64,000 bases of DNA from Eledone cirrhosa (lineage: Eukaryota; Mollusca; Cephalopoda; Octopoda; Eledonidae). Below the pieces are notes generated by a model. The model had not been told where the DNA came from. It worked only from the letters and a program-made list of their open reading frames with translations, and did no database searches. Where the stretch lies: positions 172,855,726 through 172,919,725 of the forward strand of contig OZ024743.1 in NCBI GenBank assembly GCA_964016885.1. Direction: 5' to 3'. The translations under genes and the position numbers were made by a program. This document shows, one piece after another, positions 1 to 11,900 of the stretch (within the stretch, counting starts at the first letter, position 1; each line of letters begins with the position of its first letter).

Positions 1-347
1 AATGGATGTTACATGATGATGATGACTGTGTATTATATATATATACACACGTACACAAGTGTACGTGTGTCTCCCTTTCCTGTAGGCTGTCTGATGTACC
101 TCTTTCTTGTACAACTCTCCTGACATCCACTAATCTTCTTTATCATAGAACCTATTTAATAGAGTCCACAACTTCAAAACAAACTTCAAACAATACAACC
201 CTCCCCACTATATTAAACTGATAAATATTAGGCAGATATCTGCATTTTTTGGAAGAGGTAGGGAAGAGGGGGAAAAGGTGGGGGATATATTCAGGAACGA
301 TTAATTTTGAATGAGATGACAAATTTATGATACGATAATTAAGTATC

Positions 348-804
348 TTTAGTGAGTTAGTCCCAGGGTTACTTACTCCAGTAAGTACCACCGAATCCCA
401 ACTACTAAATTTAATAGAAAGAAGATATAGGAGAATTTTCATACAATTTCTTTTTGTGAGAATTATCTCTCACTACATTAGAAGTAATAACTGAGGCATG
501 AAGAGTTTCTCAAAACGAGTATCAAAATAACTTGCATTTATTGTAGACCGTGTATTACAAATTGTTATTACAAATGTGGTACGTTGTGGCATGACGAGGT
601 ATAATCTTGAATTATAAGATGTGGTTGGAAAAGGTTTAACATGCTTGCACTCGATGTGATCAGTTTAAGAGTTGATCGGCAAAAGAGAGAAAGAATGCTT
701 TTTGCTCCCTCTTTTATAATCCTTGGAATGGAAGTCTTAAGGAATGTTCTAGAATTTCAACGAGAAGTAACTCTATCTACTTCGCTTGTCTAGAGAGCGC
801 TACA
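348..804 (-). repeat. Gypsy 1 3' LTR
   Basis: A 457-bp LTR that starts TGTAGCGCTC on the minus strand. It is a diverged match to 5364-5802 in the same orientation. A purine-rich tract (GAGAGGGGAGTCT, just beyond 804) sits next to it and can serve as the polypurine tract. Confidence 0.92.
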
Positions 805-1200
805 AGACTCCCCTCTCAGACGAGAAGTCGAATAACCAACCGAAGTTCATTGTAGCGAGAGCCCGTAAGAAATGAGGAGCAAAGCAAAAGGTACAAGAAG
901 GTGCATGAATAAAACATGAGCTCACAACTGAAGCAAATAGCAAAAAAGCACAAAACAAATAAATGCATTTTACAAAGAAAAAATGTGAATGTAACAAACT
1001 GATAATTCAAAGTTAATATAAAGGAGCAGAGAAAAATTAATGCTTGATGGTAAGTTCAAAGTTTCTTCAAAATCAAATAGTTCGTACATCACTAGTGTAC
1101 AGACTTTTCTGACACTAGTTCTATCTGAAACTGAAAAAGAAGTTTGTTAATGCCACTAGGGGTTAAATGTATATAGTTTTTGAGAGTTTACGTGGCCATT
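805..1200 (-). other. Gypsy 1 region between pol and 3' LTR
   Basis: About 400 bases with stops in all frames. No env-like ORF or other recognisable coding sequence was seen. Confidence 0.6.
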
Positions 1201-2460
1201 TTACTGTCCTGCCACCTCGTGTGACATAAGGTTGTATGGTATGTTATGTTTGCGGTGGAGGTGAAGGTGTTGGTGTGGGAGTGTATGTACGAGGTATGTC
1301 AGGCATTGTAATGAGACTTTCAGAGAAAGCCTTCTTTGCTCTGTCAATGGATATTGTCTCTTTTCGACCATTGACAGCCACTGTGAAATGTTTTGCTGTG
1401 TGCAAAAGCACATGAAAAGGTCCATTGCAGGGTGACGTAAGCGGTCCCTTGACGGAATCATTCCGTATAAAAATATGTGTCCACGTAGAGATGTCCGATG
1501 GAACAGCAGAAGAAATATACTGGTGGAAGATCCAAGAAATACGAACGAACCCTGGTGACATATGATGCTGGATCAAGATGCGATGAATCCACCGGTGCTA
1601 ACATTTGACTAGGAAGAGTCAAAGTGGTACCATAAAGAAGTTCAGCAGAAGAGAAACCCAAATCTGTCTTAATGGCAGAACGACAACCAAGAAGCACGAT
1701 TTGGCAAAAATTCGGTCCAGCATTGCGGATCAGGAGTAGTGCGAAGTGCAGCTTTCAACTGTCTGTGAAACCTCTCCACCGTTCCATTGGAGGCTGGGTG
1801 ATAGTTGGTCGTATGAATATGATGAGCACCCAAGAGTAGTGATATTTCACGAAATAAGGAAGCTTCAAACTGTCGTCCGTGATCCGTGGTTATTTTAGTA
1901 GGAACACCAAAGCGAGCAATCCAATTGGAAATGAAAGCTCGGGCAACGGACTCGGCTGTTATGTCCACTAGGGGTATGGCCTCAGGCCACCGAGAGAAAC
2001 GATCGATACAGGTCAATATATATGTAAACCCACGACTAACGGTCCACGGACCAATAATATCCATATGAATATGACGGAAACGTGTGTCTGGTGGGCTGAA
2101 TTTGCCAAGAGGAGCGCGGACATGCCGATAAATCTTGGAGCACTGACACTTCAAACAAGAACGTGCCCAACCGCTGATTAAACAACGCATATTAGGCCAG
2201 AAAAATCGGGCCATGATGAGCTTCACCGTGGCAGCTATGCCGGGAATCAAGTGCACCAAAAACGGTACGTTGATGGCAATCTGGAACAAATGGTCTGGGT
2301 GAGCCAGTAGAAATATCGCAGAGAATTTTCCCTTCAGAAGATGGAAGAGGTAAATATTCCAATTTGCAGCAGGAGAACTGGTCAGAGGAAATGTCCAGCG
2401 AATCCAAAGTAGGTTGGTCAGTTGCCATGGCAACCAAATCGATATGTGCAGGAGACGCAA
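1201..2460 (-). pseudogene. Gypsy 1 integrase region
   Basis: The zinc-binding end (CLKCQ) is followed by a DDE core: [20 protein letters not shown] and [10 protein letters not shown] frameshift near 1690 moves the C-terminal part (GFSSAELLYGTTL) to another frame, ending with a GPFHVLLHTAKHF chromo-like tail. Confidence 0.88.
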
Positions 2461-2740
2461 GAGAACACACAGAAAGTTGAGATAGTGCGTCCGCGGGTAT
2501 GTTGGCAGTTCCGGCTATATGATGAATGTCGCCGGTATACTGGGAGATTAGATCCAAATGCCTATATGCTCTCGGAGAGCACCTGTCGGACTTGGATTGG
2601 AGAACGAATGTTAGCGGTTTATAGTCCGTGAATATCGTGAACTCCCGCCCTTCCAAATAATGGTGGAAGTGCTTCACGGCAAGATAAATTGCCAAAATTT
2701 CTCTGTCAAAGGTGCTGTATCTCTGTCCCGCTGGTTTAAG
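2192..2740 (-). pseudogene. Gypsy 1 RNase H region
   Basis: The segment holds FTIFTDYKPLTFVL and [19 protein letters not shown], the RNase H core of Ty3/gypsy pol. It overlaps the zinc-binding part of the integrase in another frame. Confidence 0.86.
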
Positions 2741-3909
2741 TTAGTGTGAGAAAAATGCCAGTTGTTGAACCTGGTGGTCGATCGTATGTTGCAAAACTGC
2801 TCCAACAGCATCAACAGTTAAAGAAAGCCTCGCGTTTGCAACAGGAAGGGCGAGGAAAGAAACTTCAGCTATCTCGGACTTGACAGACTCAAAAGACTGC
2901 AATGCATCGGCAGAAAGTGAAATAGGAGCATCTTTCTTTTTCGCAGCCTTTAAAAACTGTGTCAAGGGAAACAACTTGTCCTCACAGTTAGGAATAAAGC
3001 GCCGATAAAAGTTAACTAATCCCAAGAAATGACATAATTGTTTCAGGGAGGTGGTGTGTGTGTGTGCGATACGCTGAATCGCTTCCACCTTAGATGGCAA
3101 TGGTCGAATGCCTTCCGAATCTATAAGATGTCCAAGGAATTCCAGTGAAGCTGTACCAAACACACATTTAGCTGGGTTGATTCTGACTTGGTATGATCGA
3201 AGACATTGAAATAACTGGAATAGATGTTGATGATGGTGTTCAGCTGAGTCACTGGCTATCAGGAGATCATCCACGTAAGCAAACACGAAATCCAATCCAC
3301 GTGTGACTTCATCGATAAAACGCTGGAACGTGTTAGAGGCATTCCGCAAACCAAAAGGCGTGGACAGAAATTTAAACGAACCACAGCTGTTTTTGGTATG
3401 TCTTCTGGATGCATGGGTATTTGATGGTAAGCCCGTACCAGATCTATTTTAGAAAATATCTTGAATCCATGCAGAACGGATGAAAAATCCTGTAAATTTG
3501 GTAAAGGATAACGATCAGGTGTAGTGATGGCATTAAGTCATCGATAATCTCCCACCGGCCTAAAATCCGCTTCCCCCTTTCGAGCCAAATGAAGCGGAGA
3601 TGCTCATGGGCTGGTGGAAGGTCGAATAAGACCGAGCTGAAGCATGTGTTCAAATTCATCTCTGGCTTTCTTTAGCTTGTCCAGAGCCAACCTCCGTGGA
3701 CGAGAGAAAACAGGCGGAGCAGTTGTTGTAATAAAGTGTCGAGTCGAGTGGACTATCTGATTCAGTTTAAATGAGATGTCAGTTAACTCGGGAAACGAGG
3801 CAAGAAGGGAATGAAACTGGTTTCCAGAGGCAGCTATAAAAAATGAGGAACTTACGAGCAGGCGTAGATAAAGATGTGGTACCATCCACAAGTTTCTGTC
3901 TCCTGACAT
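2741..3909 (-). pseudogene. Gypsy 1 reverse transcriptase region (frameshifted)
   Basis: The palm begins in one frame ([23 protein letters not shown] at 3604-3780), is disrupted around 3350-3600, and resumes at 3349 with NTFQRFIDEV and FAYVDDLLIA. YVDD is the catalytic motif. The thumb and connection (FLGHLIDSEG, HFLGLVNFYRRFIP) follow. At least two frame changes occur. Confidence 0.9.
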
Positions 3910-4237
3910 CTACCAACAGTGAATAATGGTGAAAAAAATCAGCACCGAGAATAGGATGAGGTAGGTCCGCAATGACGAAAATCCATTTGAAATCCCGACG
4001 CAAAGTTAAATCCAATGAGAAAGATATTTGAGCATATGTTTTTATAGGAGACTGGTTTACTGCATACAAAGAAATGCCGGAAAAATTTGGCTTGGTAGAG
4101 CTGAACCGAAGAGGCCAAATACTGCAACTAGATCCGGTGTCCACCATAAATGATCTGTTTGAGACTCGGTCCCTGATAAAGAAAGCACGACAAGGTGAAT
4201 TAATGAGGGAGAGGTCTGCCATGCCCAGACTCTCCAA
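3779..4237 (-). pseudogene. Gypsy 1 aspartic protease region
   Basis: It contains FMVDTGSSCSIWP with the DTG active site, and a PILGADFFHHY motif typical of retropepsins of Ty3/gypsy pol. The frame breaks near its 3' end, before the reverse transcriptase. Confidence 0.88.
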
Positions 4238-4991
4238 TTTCAGTTTTCCGAAGTCTCGAAAGAGCAGGGCTGAATACAGTGTTTTGCCTTTTCATGAAAA
4301 CGAACGTGATACCAACACAAAGACGAGTTGTTGGCGCAATGATGACAAGAAGGAGACCGATTCCGTGAACGCCACCTGGATGGCGTTCGCTCCCGACACA
4401 GGGTTTAGCTACTTGACGAGTTAACACGTCAATGGCTCTCAACATTGAGTCCTCACAAGGTGAAGTAGGCTGGGTTTTAAAAGCAGAAGAAGCGATGAAT
4501 GCATCTGCCGAAGTAGGCACACGAGAAAATTCCATAATGTGGTCCGCCGAAGCTGCAATTTGTTCCAGAGAACTGGTGTCGACCATATTTGCCAATATGG
4601 TCTGCACATTTGTTGGCAAATGGGAGAATTGTTTCACGAAAGAGTTGTCTTCTGCTGTTGAGTCGCTTAGTTGCCGGATGCGCCGTAAAAACTGAGACGG
4701 GGTTCTGTCGCCCAGGTTTTCCTCCTTCAACAAGGAACAAAATCTGCTCTCAGATGAACGGCTGTTCCGTCTGAGAACTTCTGCCTTTAGGGTTTCGTCA
4801 GATGTGCCTTGTGGAGGATCTGTGATTATGTCTTTAACTGAGGTTGCCAGCGAAGCAGGAATTCCACTTATGAACACGTGTAATCTTTGTTGTGCCGCTT
4901 GAACGCCGTGGGCAGCAAAATACGAATCCAGTTGTGCAAACCACAACTTTGCATCATATGTCGGTAACGAAGAATTGCTCATGGTGAACAC
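4200..4991 (-). pseudogene. Gypsy 1 gag-like ORF
   Basis: An open frame of 263 codons. The first about 200 residues resemble the capsid region of gypsy elements (WFAQLDSYF, LGDRTPSQFLRRIRQL, IAASADHIMEF). The frame is lost before the Cys-rich nucleocapsid region, and the last about 60 residues are out of frame. It is similar in layout to the gypsy 2 gag at 23914-24672. Confidence 0.85.
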
Positions 4992-5363
4992 AGTAGACGC
5001 TGAGCGAAATTTTTTTTCTCAACTACCGCACACGTGGTAGTAGCATGAATAGCTGAAGTAAAAATATAGCACCGAGCACGTAAGATGGCGACTTCAAAAA
5101 ACGAAAGCTTGGTTGAGCCGAAGACACGAGGGACATTTTTTTTTTTCTATTTTGTTCGCCCCACACGAACTGACTGAAATAAAACAAACTTCCTAGAGTC
5201 GAGAACAATTCTTTTCTGTGTCGTTGTTGGGTTCCATTTTAGTGGAGTTGTTTAGCAATGATTTGTGTAGCAATAAATTGTAATAGTGTATGAAAATATG
5301 TCACTACTTTTAGGCGATGTTGAATAAATGAATTTGTTTTGCTGCGTGTTCGGGGTCACCATT

Positions 5364-5802
5364 TTTAGTGAGTTAGTCCCAGGGTTACTTACTCCAGTAA
5401 GTACCACCGGATCCCAACTACTAAATTTAATAGAAAGAAGATATAGGAGAATTTTCATACAATTTCGTTTTGTGAGAATTATCTCTCACTACATTAGAAG
5501 TAATAACTGAAGCCGTGTATTAATTGTAGTCCGTGTAATAATTGTAGTCCGTGTATTACAAATGTGGTAAGCAAATGTACCTCGTGGCATAACAAGGTAT
5601 AATCCTGAATTATAAGATGTGGTTGGAAAAGGTTTAACATGCTTGCGCTCGATGTGATCAGTTTAAGAGTTGACCTACAAAAGAAAGAAAGAACGCTTTT
5701 TGCTCCCTCTTTTATAATCCCTGGAATGGAAGTCTTAAGGAATGTTCTAGAATTTCAACGGGAAGTAACTCTAGCTATTTCCCTTGTCTAGAGAGCGCTA
5801 CA
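5364..5802 (-). repeat. Gypsy 1 5' LTR and primer-binding site
   Basis: A 439-bp LTR. Inside the element it is followed by AA and then TGGTGACCCCGAACACG on the minus strand (ending near 5345). This begins with TGG, complementary to a tRNA CCA end, and so is a likely primer-binding site. Confidence 0.9.
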
Positions 5803-5957
5803 TATCCATCTGCCATATTACTCTTCACTATCAGCACTGATCAAGGCCATGCCAGCACCGCCATCACTACTACAATCTACTCATGCTAGCCACATCACTT
5901 TCACTACCATCAACACAACCATAGAAAAATGAAAGGTTTATTTATTTCACATAACTA

Positions 5958-6045
5958 AGCATGGCATTTTGGGCAAGTGTATTTTTTTCTCTAACCTCAG
6001 TTTACCAATGCTTTGAGAGTGGAGTTTGGTAGACAGAAACTTCGA
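5958..6045 (+). mobile_element. Truncated tRNA-derived SINE
   Basis: It keeps CATGGCATTTTGGGCAAGTG and TTTGGTAGACAGAAACTT, two blocks of the classical cephalopod tRNA-derived SINE body. The tRNA-like head is missing. Confidence 0.55.
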
Positions 6046-6059
6046 AAGCATTATATATA

Positions 6060-8890
6060 TATATATCATCATCACTGTTTTACATCCAATTTTCCACACT
6101 AGCATGGGTTAGACGAGTCATCCTGTTGTGGGTAATGCCAGGTCAGGTGACCATGTCTTGCTGTAGAAGTCAAGCCAAAACCATGTCTTGGTTTTGGCTT
6201 GACTTCTACAGTTGGATGCCCTTCCTAACACCAACCTTATTTAGTGAGTACTGGGTGCTTTTTGTCATGACCACTTTACAATGGGAGGGTGTGGGGGCAT
6301 ACTGTCTATATGCTTTAGCTTCGGCTTGTACCTGTGGGAAGTTGGGTTTTCTGTATTACTGTGTAACGCCAGAGGTCATGGTCCTGTGTCATCACCTTTG
6401 AGAGGTGCAATTGGGCAAGATTGGCTTTTTTCACCTCATCCCAAGTCTTCTTGGGTCTCCCCAGTCCAAGGCTTCCATCGCCTTTTAGCGCTCTGCACCT
6501 TTTTATGCAGCTGTCATCCTTCATACGCATCACATGTCCATACCAATGTAATCTCCTCTCCTGCACACAGCATTTGATTCCTCTTATGCCTAGTCTCTCC
6601 ACAATTTGTTTATGCTTTGCTGTTCTCGTATATTACTATTACACATGCAAGCTTCGTTTCTTTCCAATCTACGCACAACGCCCAGGTTTCACTACCATGT
6701 AACATTGCTGTTCATATGCACACATCATACAGTCTGCCTTTCATTTTGAGGGAAAAGCCTTTTGAGGCTAGCAGCTCCCTTTCATCCTGTTCTTACACTA
6801 GCTACTATACTTTCAGAACACTCACCTCTACTGCTAATTTGGTTACCTAGGTAGCAGAAGCTGTTGACTGTTTCTACTGAGCCCTGCCAGAATTTGGTAG
6901 TTCTTGTTTCCTGTGGTTGTTTGTTGCTTACTATCCTGATGCAATTGCTACATGTAAAGTCTAGTCTTAACTAAACTTCCTGAGATCCTACTGCATTTGG
7001 GGCAGGGGATGGAATTTCTACCTACACCTTTCCTACATACCGAGCAAAGCCATTCCCTGAGGGGATCTGGGTTCTGTTTCCTCTTCTACTTACGAGGATC
7101 TTAGTCTGTCAGGTTGACTGTGAGACCCTTTCTAGGCCCTACTACCATGTTTGGAATTTCTTCTCTAGTTCCACCATAGATTCAGCTATAAGTGTAACAT
7201 CATACAGAAGTTCCCATGGCTGCTGGTCAAAACTCCTGTTATAGTCTGCAATACAATAATTAACAGGAGAGGGCTAAGAACAGAGCCCTGGTGGACACCA
7301 ACCTGTATGCTAAATTCCTCGCTATAGTCATTGTTAATCCTAACTTTGCTGACTGCTCCCCTATACATGGCTTGTACAGCTTACATAAGCCATTCATCTA
7401 CTCCTAGTTTTCTAAGAGCCCACCAGATTATAGCACAGGGCACTGTCAAAGTATTTTTCCAGATCAACAAATGCCAGGTAGAGCGGCTTACTTTTAGCTT
7501 GGTTCTTTACCTGTAACTGCCTCACAAGGAGGAGAGTATCCGTGGTGCTTTTGGCTGGCACAAACCCAAACTGCACTCATAAATTTACCCGGTCCCCAAT
7601 CAACTGTGCTATAACACTTTGTTACTCTGGTACATCAGCTTTATACCTCTATAGTTTCCTCTATCTAGTCCATCTCCTTTACCATTGTAGCAATAGACAA
7701 TGATGCTGCTCCACCAATCATTTGGTATGACGCCATCTAGTATTACTTGGTTATGGTGTGACCTACCGACCCAGATGCTTTCAGCATCACGGCAGCTATA
7801 CCCAATGGACCGGTTGCCTTCATATCTTTAATTGCCGTACTTACTACACTGATGCTGACTTGTATTGTTGGGCCCTCTATGGGATCCACTTGGGGTAGGG
7901 TCTCTTTCTCCCATGCATTTTCATTCAGTAATGTTTCATAACGGCTCTTCCACGCAGCTTTCTTCTCAGTACTTGAGGCTAAGTACACCTTTATCATACT
8001 GAACACATTTCTCTCCAATGACATCACAATTTTCTCTAACACACTGCCTCGCAATCCTGAACACCACCTGTATCTGGTCCTCATGCTGCAAAACATGCTT
8101 GAATATTTTATCCTTTGCTTCCCTTCTAGCTAAGTATACTTGTCGCCTAGCTTCCTCCGTTCTTCCATTGTTTCTATGCCTGTCTCTTAGACTTAATTGC
8201 CTCATCTACCTTATTGTTCCACCACCATGTCACTCTCTTTCTCCCCGTGGTCTTGCTCCAACCACAAATCTCGTCTGTTGCCTTTAGTAAGTTATTTTTG
8301 TGGAACTCCCAGTGCTCTTCTATATTGAATGTCTCTATCTGTTCTTCTTTACTGTCATAGGCATCAAGATATCTTTAAATCTGTTACTGGCTGGTGGGGT
8401 CTTTCAGCTTCCAGATCTTTCTTCTCCAAATTGCCTTCTGTTTCCAAGTTCCTCTAGTTTTGGCAATAAGGTAGCTGACAACTAAGTTACGTTGTAATGT
8501 ACATTCCTCACCAGGGAAGGCCTTTGTGTTTACAACCATCTATCTCATCCTCTGATAAGGATAAAATCTATCTGACTAGAATGCCCCCTGGATCTATAGG
8601 TGATCAGGTGGTTGTCGGGTTTTTGAAGTTTGTGTTCATATCAACATGTCATTGGTGTTGCAGAATTCTAGAAGCCTGTAACCTTCTTCATTTCTTGTGC
8701 CAAACCTGTAGCCTCCATGGATTCTGTGGAAGCCATCACAGTGCTTCCCAATGTGTCCATTAAAGTCTCCTGGAATGATTAGGAAGTCTTTTTCGTTTGT
8801 TAGGGCAGTAGTGTCCATCAGGGACTCGTAAAACCTATCCCTAAGTTCATCTGGCAACCCAGATTGGGGTGCGTAAGTGGATATAATTGT
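6060..8890 (-). mobile_element. LINE-A copy 1 (decayed, 5' truncated)
   Basis: A minus-strand LINE. The 3' tail (CTAGCATGGGTT type, 6060-6300) is followed upstream by a C-terminal domain ([20 protein letters not shown]), a reverse transcriptase fragment ([19 protein letters not shown] at 7186-7368), a linker region, and an endonuclease fragment with PGDFNGHIGKHCDG at 8636-8857. Stops and frameshifts are frequent. The 5' end stops inside the endonuclease near 8890. The family has an AP-type endonuclease plus reverse transcriptase; the exact clade (RTE-like?) is not settled by eye. Confidence 0.9.
6162..6210. repeat. Perfect 22-bp hairpin in LINE-A tail
   Basis: The arms 6162-6183 and 6189-6210 are exact reverse complements with a 5-base loop. 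Other LINE-A tails in the window lack this inverted copy, so it is a local inverted duplication. Confidence 0.85.
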
Positions 8891-8959
8891 AGCTATTGTT
8901 TTATTTATTATTGTAGCTAATTGTTAGATCGATACCTATCATGGCGTAAATCGTTGAAA

Positions 8960-9185
8960 ATTCGGGGGAAATAAGCAGATACAAGTAGGCATATTCGACA
9001 AGGAGAATGTGTGAGAATTTCGAAGACATCCACCGAATTTGAATATGTAGAGAGTTGGAGAGAGAAAGAGAGGGAGAATATACCAACATGGTTTATTTCG
9101 AAAATAGACGTAATATACGTTGGGAAAATAAGCCAATAATGTATACAAAACATTTTCAAAGTGTGAACAGAAATACCTGAAAGAA
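8960..9185. repeat. Diverged direct repeat, unit 1
   Basis: The unit includes GAATATACCAACATGG, TTTATTTCGAAAATAGAC and GTATACAAAACATTTTC. It recurs at 9320-9411 and 9605-9661 (unit 2, split by a SINE). No coding potential was recognised. Confidence 0.8.
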
Positions 9186-9319
9186 ACAAAAAATCCTATG
9201 GATGGCTGGGATAGATTGAAAGCTTTACAGATTCATTGAGGGAAACCAAAAAAACCACCTTGATTCTTAGACAGCCACTGAATGAATGAGTGAAAGAGTA
9301 GAGGGAGCAAGATGGAGTG

Positions 9320-9661
9320 GTTTTGGGATCATTTCGAATAGAGAGAGAGAGAATATACCAACATGGTTTATTTCGAAAATAGACAAAAGATACTCGGGGA
9401 AAAATAAGCAAATAATTGTTTCTACTTTTGGCACAAGGCCAACAATTACCCAATGCATTACTGGTACTTTATTCTATCGACCCCGGAAGGATGAAAGGCA
9501 AAGTTAACCTCGGCGGGATTTGAACTCAGATCATACAGGGAGGTAACTCTATGCATCAAAGCATGGCATCCGATCCTCTACCGATACTGCCAATCCACCG
9601 CCTTAAAAATAAGCAAATAATGTATACAAAACATTTTCAAAGTGTGAACAGAAATACCTGA
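9320..9661. repeat. Diverged direct repeat, unit 2 (split by SINE)
   Basis: The same sequence as unit 1, but interrupted between AAGCAAATAAT and GTATACAAAAC by a SINE with a target duplication. It is directly followed by a pogo-like MITE. Confidence 0.8.
9417..9604 (-). mobile_element. tRNA-derived SINE with 17-bp target duplication
   Basis: On the minus strand it begins AAGGCGGTGGATTGGCAGTA and contains a B-box-like GAGTTCAAATCCC. It ends in a body with GTCGATAGAATAAAGTACC. It is flanked by AAAAATAAGCAAATAAT at 9400-9416 and 9605-9621. This is the cephalopod tRNA-derived SINE type. Confidence 0.92.
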
Positions 9662-9663
9662 TA

Positions 9664-9959
9664 CAGTTGTCCCTCGGTATTGGCGGGGGTTACGTTCCTA
9701 GAGCACCCGCAAAGTGAAACACCGCAAATATTGGACGTGGTTCATAAAAATGCCTGTAAACTTCAAAATATAACGTAAAATATAATAAAAAAGATGGAGC
9801 ATCCAATAAGCCGGCAAATATGGTATATTGTTGTTAATAATTTAACGATAAAAAATATATTGCCATGAAAAAAGCCATTAAAAAAATTGCAGGAGATATT
9901 TATTCACAAACAATTATTAGGTTTCTAAGGAAAATTCCGTGAATGCCGGGGCTATACTG
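9664..9959. mobile_element. pogo/Tigger-like MITE
   Basis: It begins CAGTTGTCCCTCGGTATTGG and ends with the inverted counterpart (CCGTGAATGCCGGGGC then TATACTG). It is flanked by TA dinucleotides (9662-9663, 9960-9961), the pogo/mariner target. CAGT..CCCTCGGTAT is typical of Tigger-type termini. No transposase is present; 296 bp. Confidence 0.75.
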
Positions 9960-10261
9960 TATATATATATATAAAGAAAAGGAAGAGAGATGGTATATTT
10001 ATATCACGTGTTTGTGTGTGCCTGTTTACCCCAGTCTCTTGGACTGAACCTAAGGAAGACATCAGTTAAAAAGTACTATGATTAATATTATTGACTTGCC
10101 CTAACCCCCAAATTTACTGGCCTTCTGCCTTAATTAGAAAACATTATTTGACTCCACTGTTGATTTAAATTACCAAACAAATATTAAAGAAAGCACACTT
10201 TGAACATATGAAATACAATTTAATAGGATCATGTTCGATACAGCAATATTAATGGATGAAA

Positions 10262-10420
10262 TGTTTACATGACCAAATGGTTAAGAGGCTTGTTTCACAA
10301 TTATGAAGTGCCGGGTTCAAACTCCAGTGTACAATAATTTTAGGCAAATATGTTCAACCACATATCAGTCCTAACCTTGAGAGCCAAATTGGACAGAAAT
10401 TTGTGTGGTAGCCCATCAGA
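10262..10420 (+). mobile_element. tRNA-like SINE
   Basis: An A-box-like ACCAAATGGTTAAGAGGCTTG and a B-box-like CGGGTTCAAACTCC are about 35 bases apart. They are followed by a non-tRNA body. It is not a functional tRNA: the arms do not pair well. Confidence 0.6.
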
Positions 10421-10705
10421 TGGACTGTAATTGTAATTCTAAGGCCTTGAGATCTCGTATATTAATGAGGTATGCATATAATTTCTTTATTTCTGACCTG
10501 TTTTTATTGTTATTTTCAATACTATGATTTGCTAACACCCTTTCAATTGTATATATTCAGAAGAAAAACAAAAACATTAAAAGGAATATTACAACTATAT
10601 CCTTGAAAGAATTTGTTACAAATAACATTCACATACATATTTTTCATACCTTTAGCAAAGAAATAATTTCTTTTTTTATTACACAACTATGTATACTTAA
10701 GTTAG

Positions 10706-10832
10706 GTGGTGCATCAGCAGAGTCGTTAGAATGTTGTTATGGTTCTCTGTGTACTGTTCAAATCTTGCCATGGTCAACTTTGCTTCCATCCTTTTCACGT
10801 TGATAAATGAAGTACTGGGATCGATTCTCTCT
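10706..10832 (+). mobile_element. Diverged tRNA-derived SINE
   Basis: GCATCAGCAGAGTCGTTAGA is followed by TTCAAATCTTGCC and then TTTGCTTCCATCC, a degenerate version of the SINE seen at 9417 in the opposite orientation. Confidence 0.55.
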
Positions 10833-11200
10833 CTCTCTCACATATACACAGAAATAAGCTGTGTTTCAACCACAAAAGTGATGGGTTTCACCAGGTTTAA
10901 ACTGCTCATGACATCACTTTGACTGCATCATGGTATGGCATACTTAAGTTAGTGCTAACAAATTAATATAGACAAAATTTAAAAGTTATGTAATGAGGAA
11001 AAAAAAATCAAAGGAAATCACAGTATGTCATGTAAATATATCCTGGTTCTAATGGATAAAATGGTGAATGTGGTTCTTCATAGGATGGCAAGGAAGATGC
11101 ACTGAAATAGTCAGGTCTTGCAAATAATCACACCCTATTTATGCAGTGTGGAAAAAAACCCCAATATTAGTCATTGGTTATAATTATAATTTCAGTGTAT
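10833..11200. other. No gene recognised
   Basis: AT-rich sequence with a short CT microsatellite near 10825-10845. No exon, TE domain or structured RNA was recognised. Confidence 0.5.
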
Positions 11201-11214
11201 ACTGAAAACAACTG

Positions 11215-11500
11215 TAGATATATTTCAATATAATTATGACTTCCTCAAACCTTACCCCTGTCGCTGTTCTCCAACCAGAAGAACTTGTACCTAAGTTTCT
11301 TGCACACAATACACATCTATATGCCTCTTTATGATTTCTCCAGACCTACCTTTCATCGTGCCAATGTTGATTGTTGCAGTTCAAAAGTTTTGGACCCAAT
11401 ATGGAACCAAGTTGGTTGGTAGCTTGAACAGCAATTGCACCTGAAAAGAAGGGAGTCTTTGTGATCGCTTAGCAGCAGTTAGTGGGCTCTTACTCATGGG
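11215..11500 (-). mobile_element. LINE N-terminal fragment
   Basis: On the minus strand the sequence reads VQNF, then INIGTMKGRSGEI, VYCVQET and YKFFW with interruptions. These match the start of the LINE-A endonuclease ORF ([15 protein letters not shown] at about 38850). It is an old truncated piece. Confidence 0.7.
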
Positions 11501-11539
11501 ATGAGGATTTCTGTTTAAAGCTTATTGGTATACATCGAC

Positions 11540-11900
11540 TCCCGTGGCAAATCCTCCTTCACACTGGTCCCTGATACATTCCAGCCTTCATTTCAAACTT
11601 GTCACTGTTCCTATCCTTCATTCTTACAAACTCTGCCAATGCCTGTTACTACTTCATGTGGAACCCTATCAAAGGCTTTCTCCACATCAACAAACCCGCA
11701 AAACAAATTCTTCTTGTTCCTGTACTTCTCTAAAAGCCTTTCAATAAAAATTGATCTGTTCTTCAGCTCAAATTCAAACTGTATTTCACTAATCTTCACA
11801 TATTTCATTATCTACTTATTTAAAACTCTTTCTGATACCTTAATTCTATGTTCCAACAGCTTAAGTTCTCTACCAGTACCACAGTTAAGAGGATCACCTT
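11540..11900 (-). mobile_element. LINE reverse transcriptase fragment
   Basis: The minus strand encodes [16 protein letters not shown] (11611-11808). [11 protein letters not shown] is reverse transcriptase motif A. Upstream bases continue the same domain in a broken frame. Confidence 0.75.

Larger units (their letters stand above)
348..5802 (-). mobile_element. Ty3/gypsy LTR retrotransposon 1 (decayed)
   Basis: A 5455-bp element on the minus strand, flanked by a 4-bp target duplication TATC (344-347 and 5803-5806). It has two LTRs, a gag-like region, aspartic protease, reverse transcriptase, RNase H and integrase in Ty3/gypsy order. Several frameshifts and stops break gag-pol, so it should not be autonomous. 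It lies downstream of the CENPC gene. Confidence 0.95.

Noticed and set aside
6..442. Short open frames at the window start
   Set aside because: They fall in simple sequence or in the gypsy 1 LTR; no protein-like features.
805..1200. A possible env gene in gypsy 1
   Set aside because: Stops in all frames and no signal peptide or membrane segment.
11350..11440. A 91-nt minus-strand candidate exon with good acceptor and donor downstream of CENPC
   Set aside because: Another frame over the same bases reads the LINE-A N-terminus (INIGTMKGRSGEI, VYCVQET), and the phase and content do not continue the cupin. Exon 18 already ends the CENPC frame.
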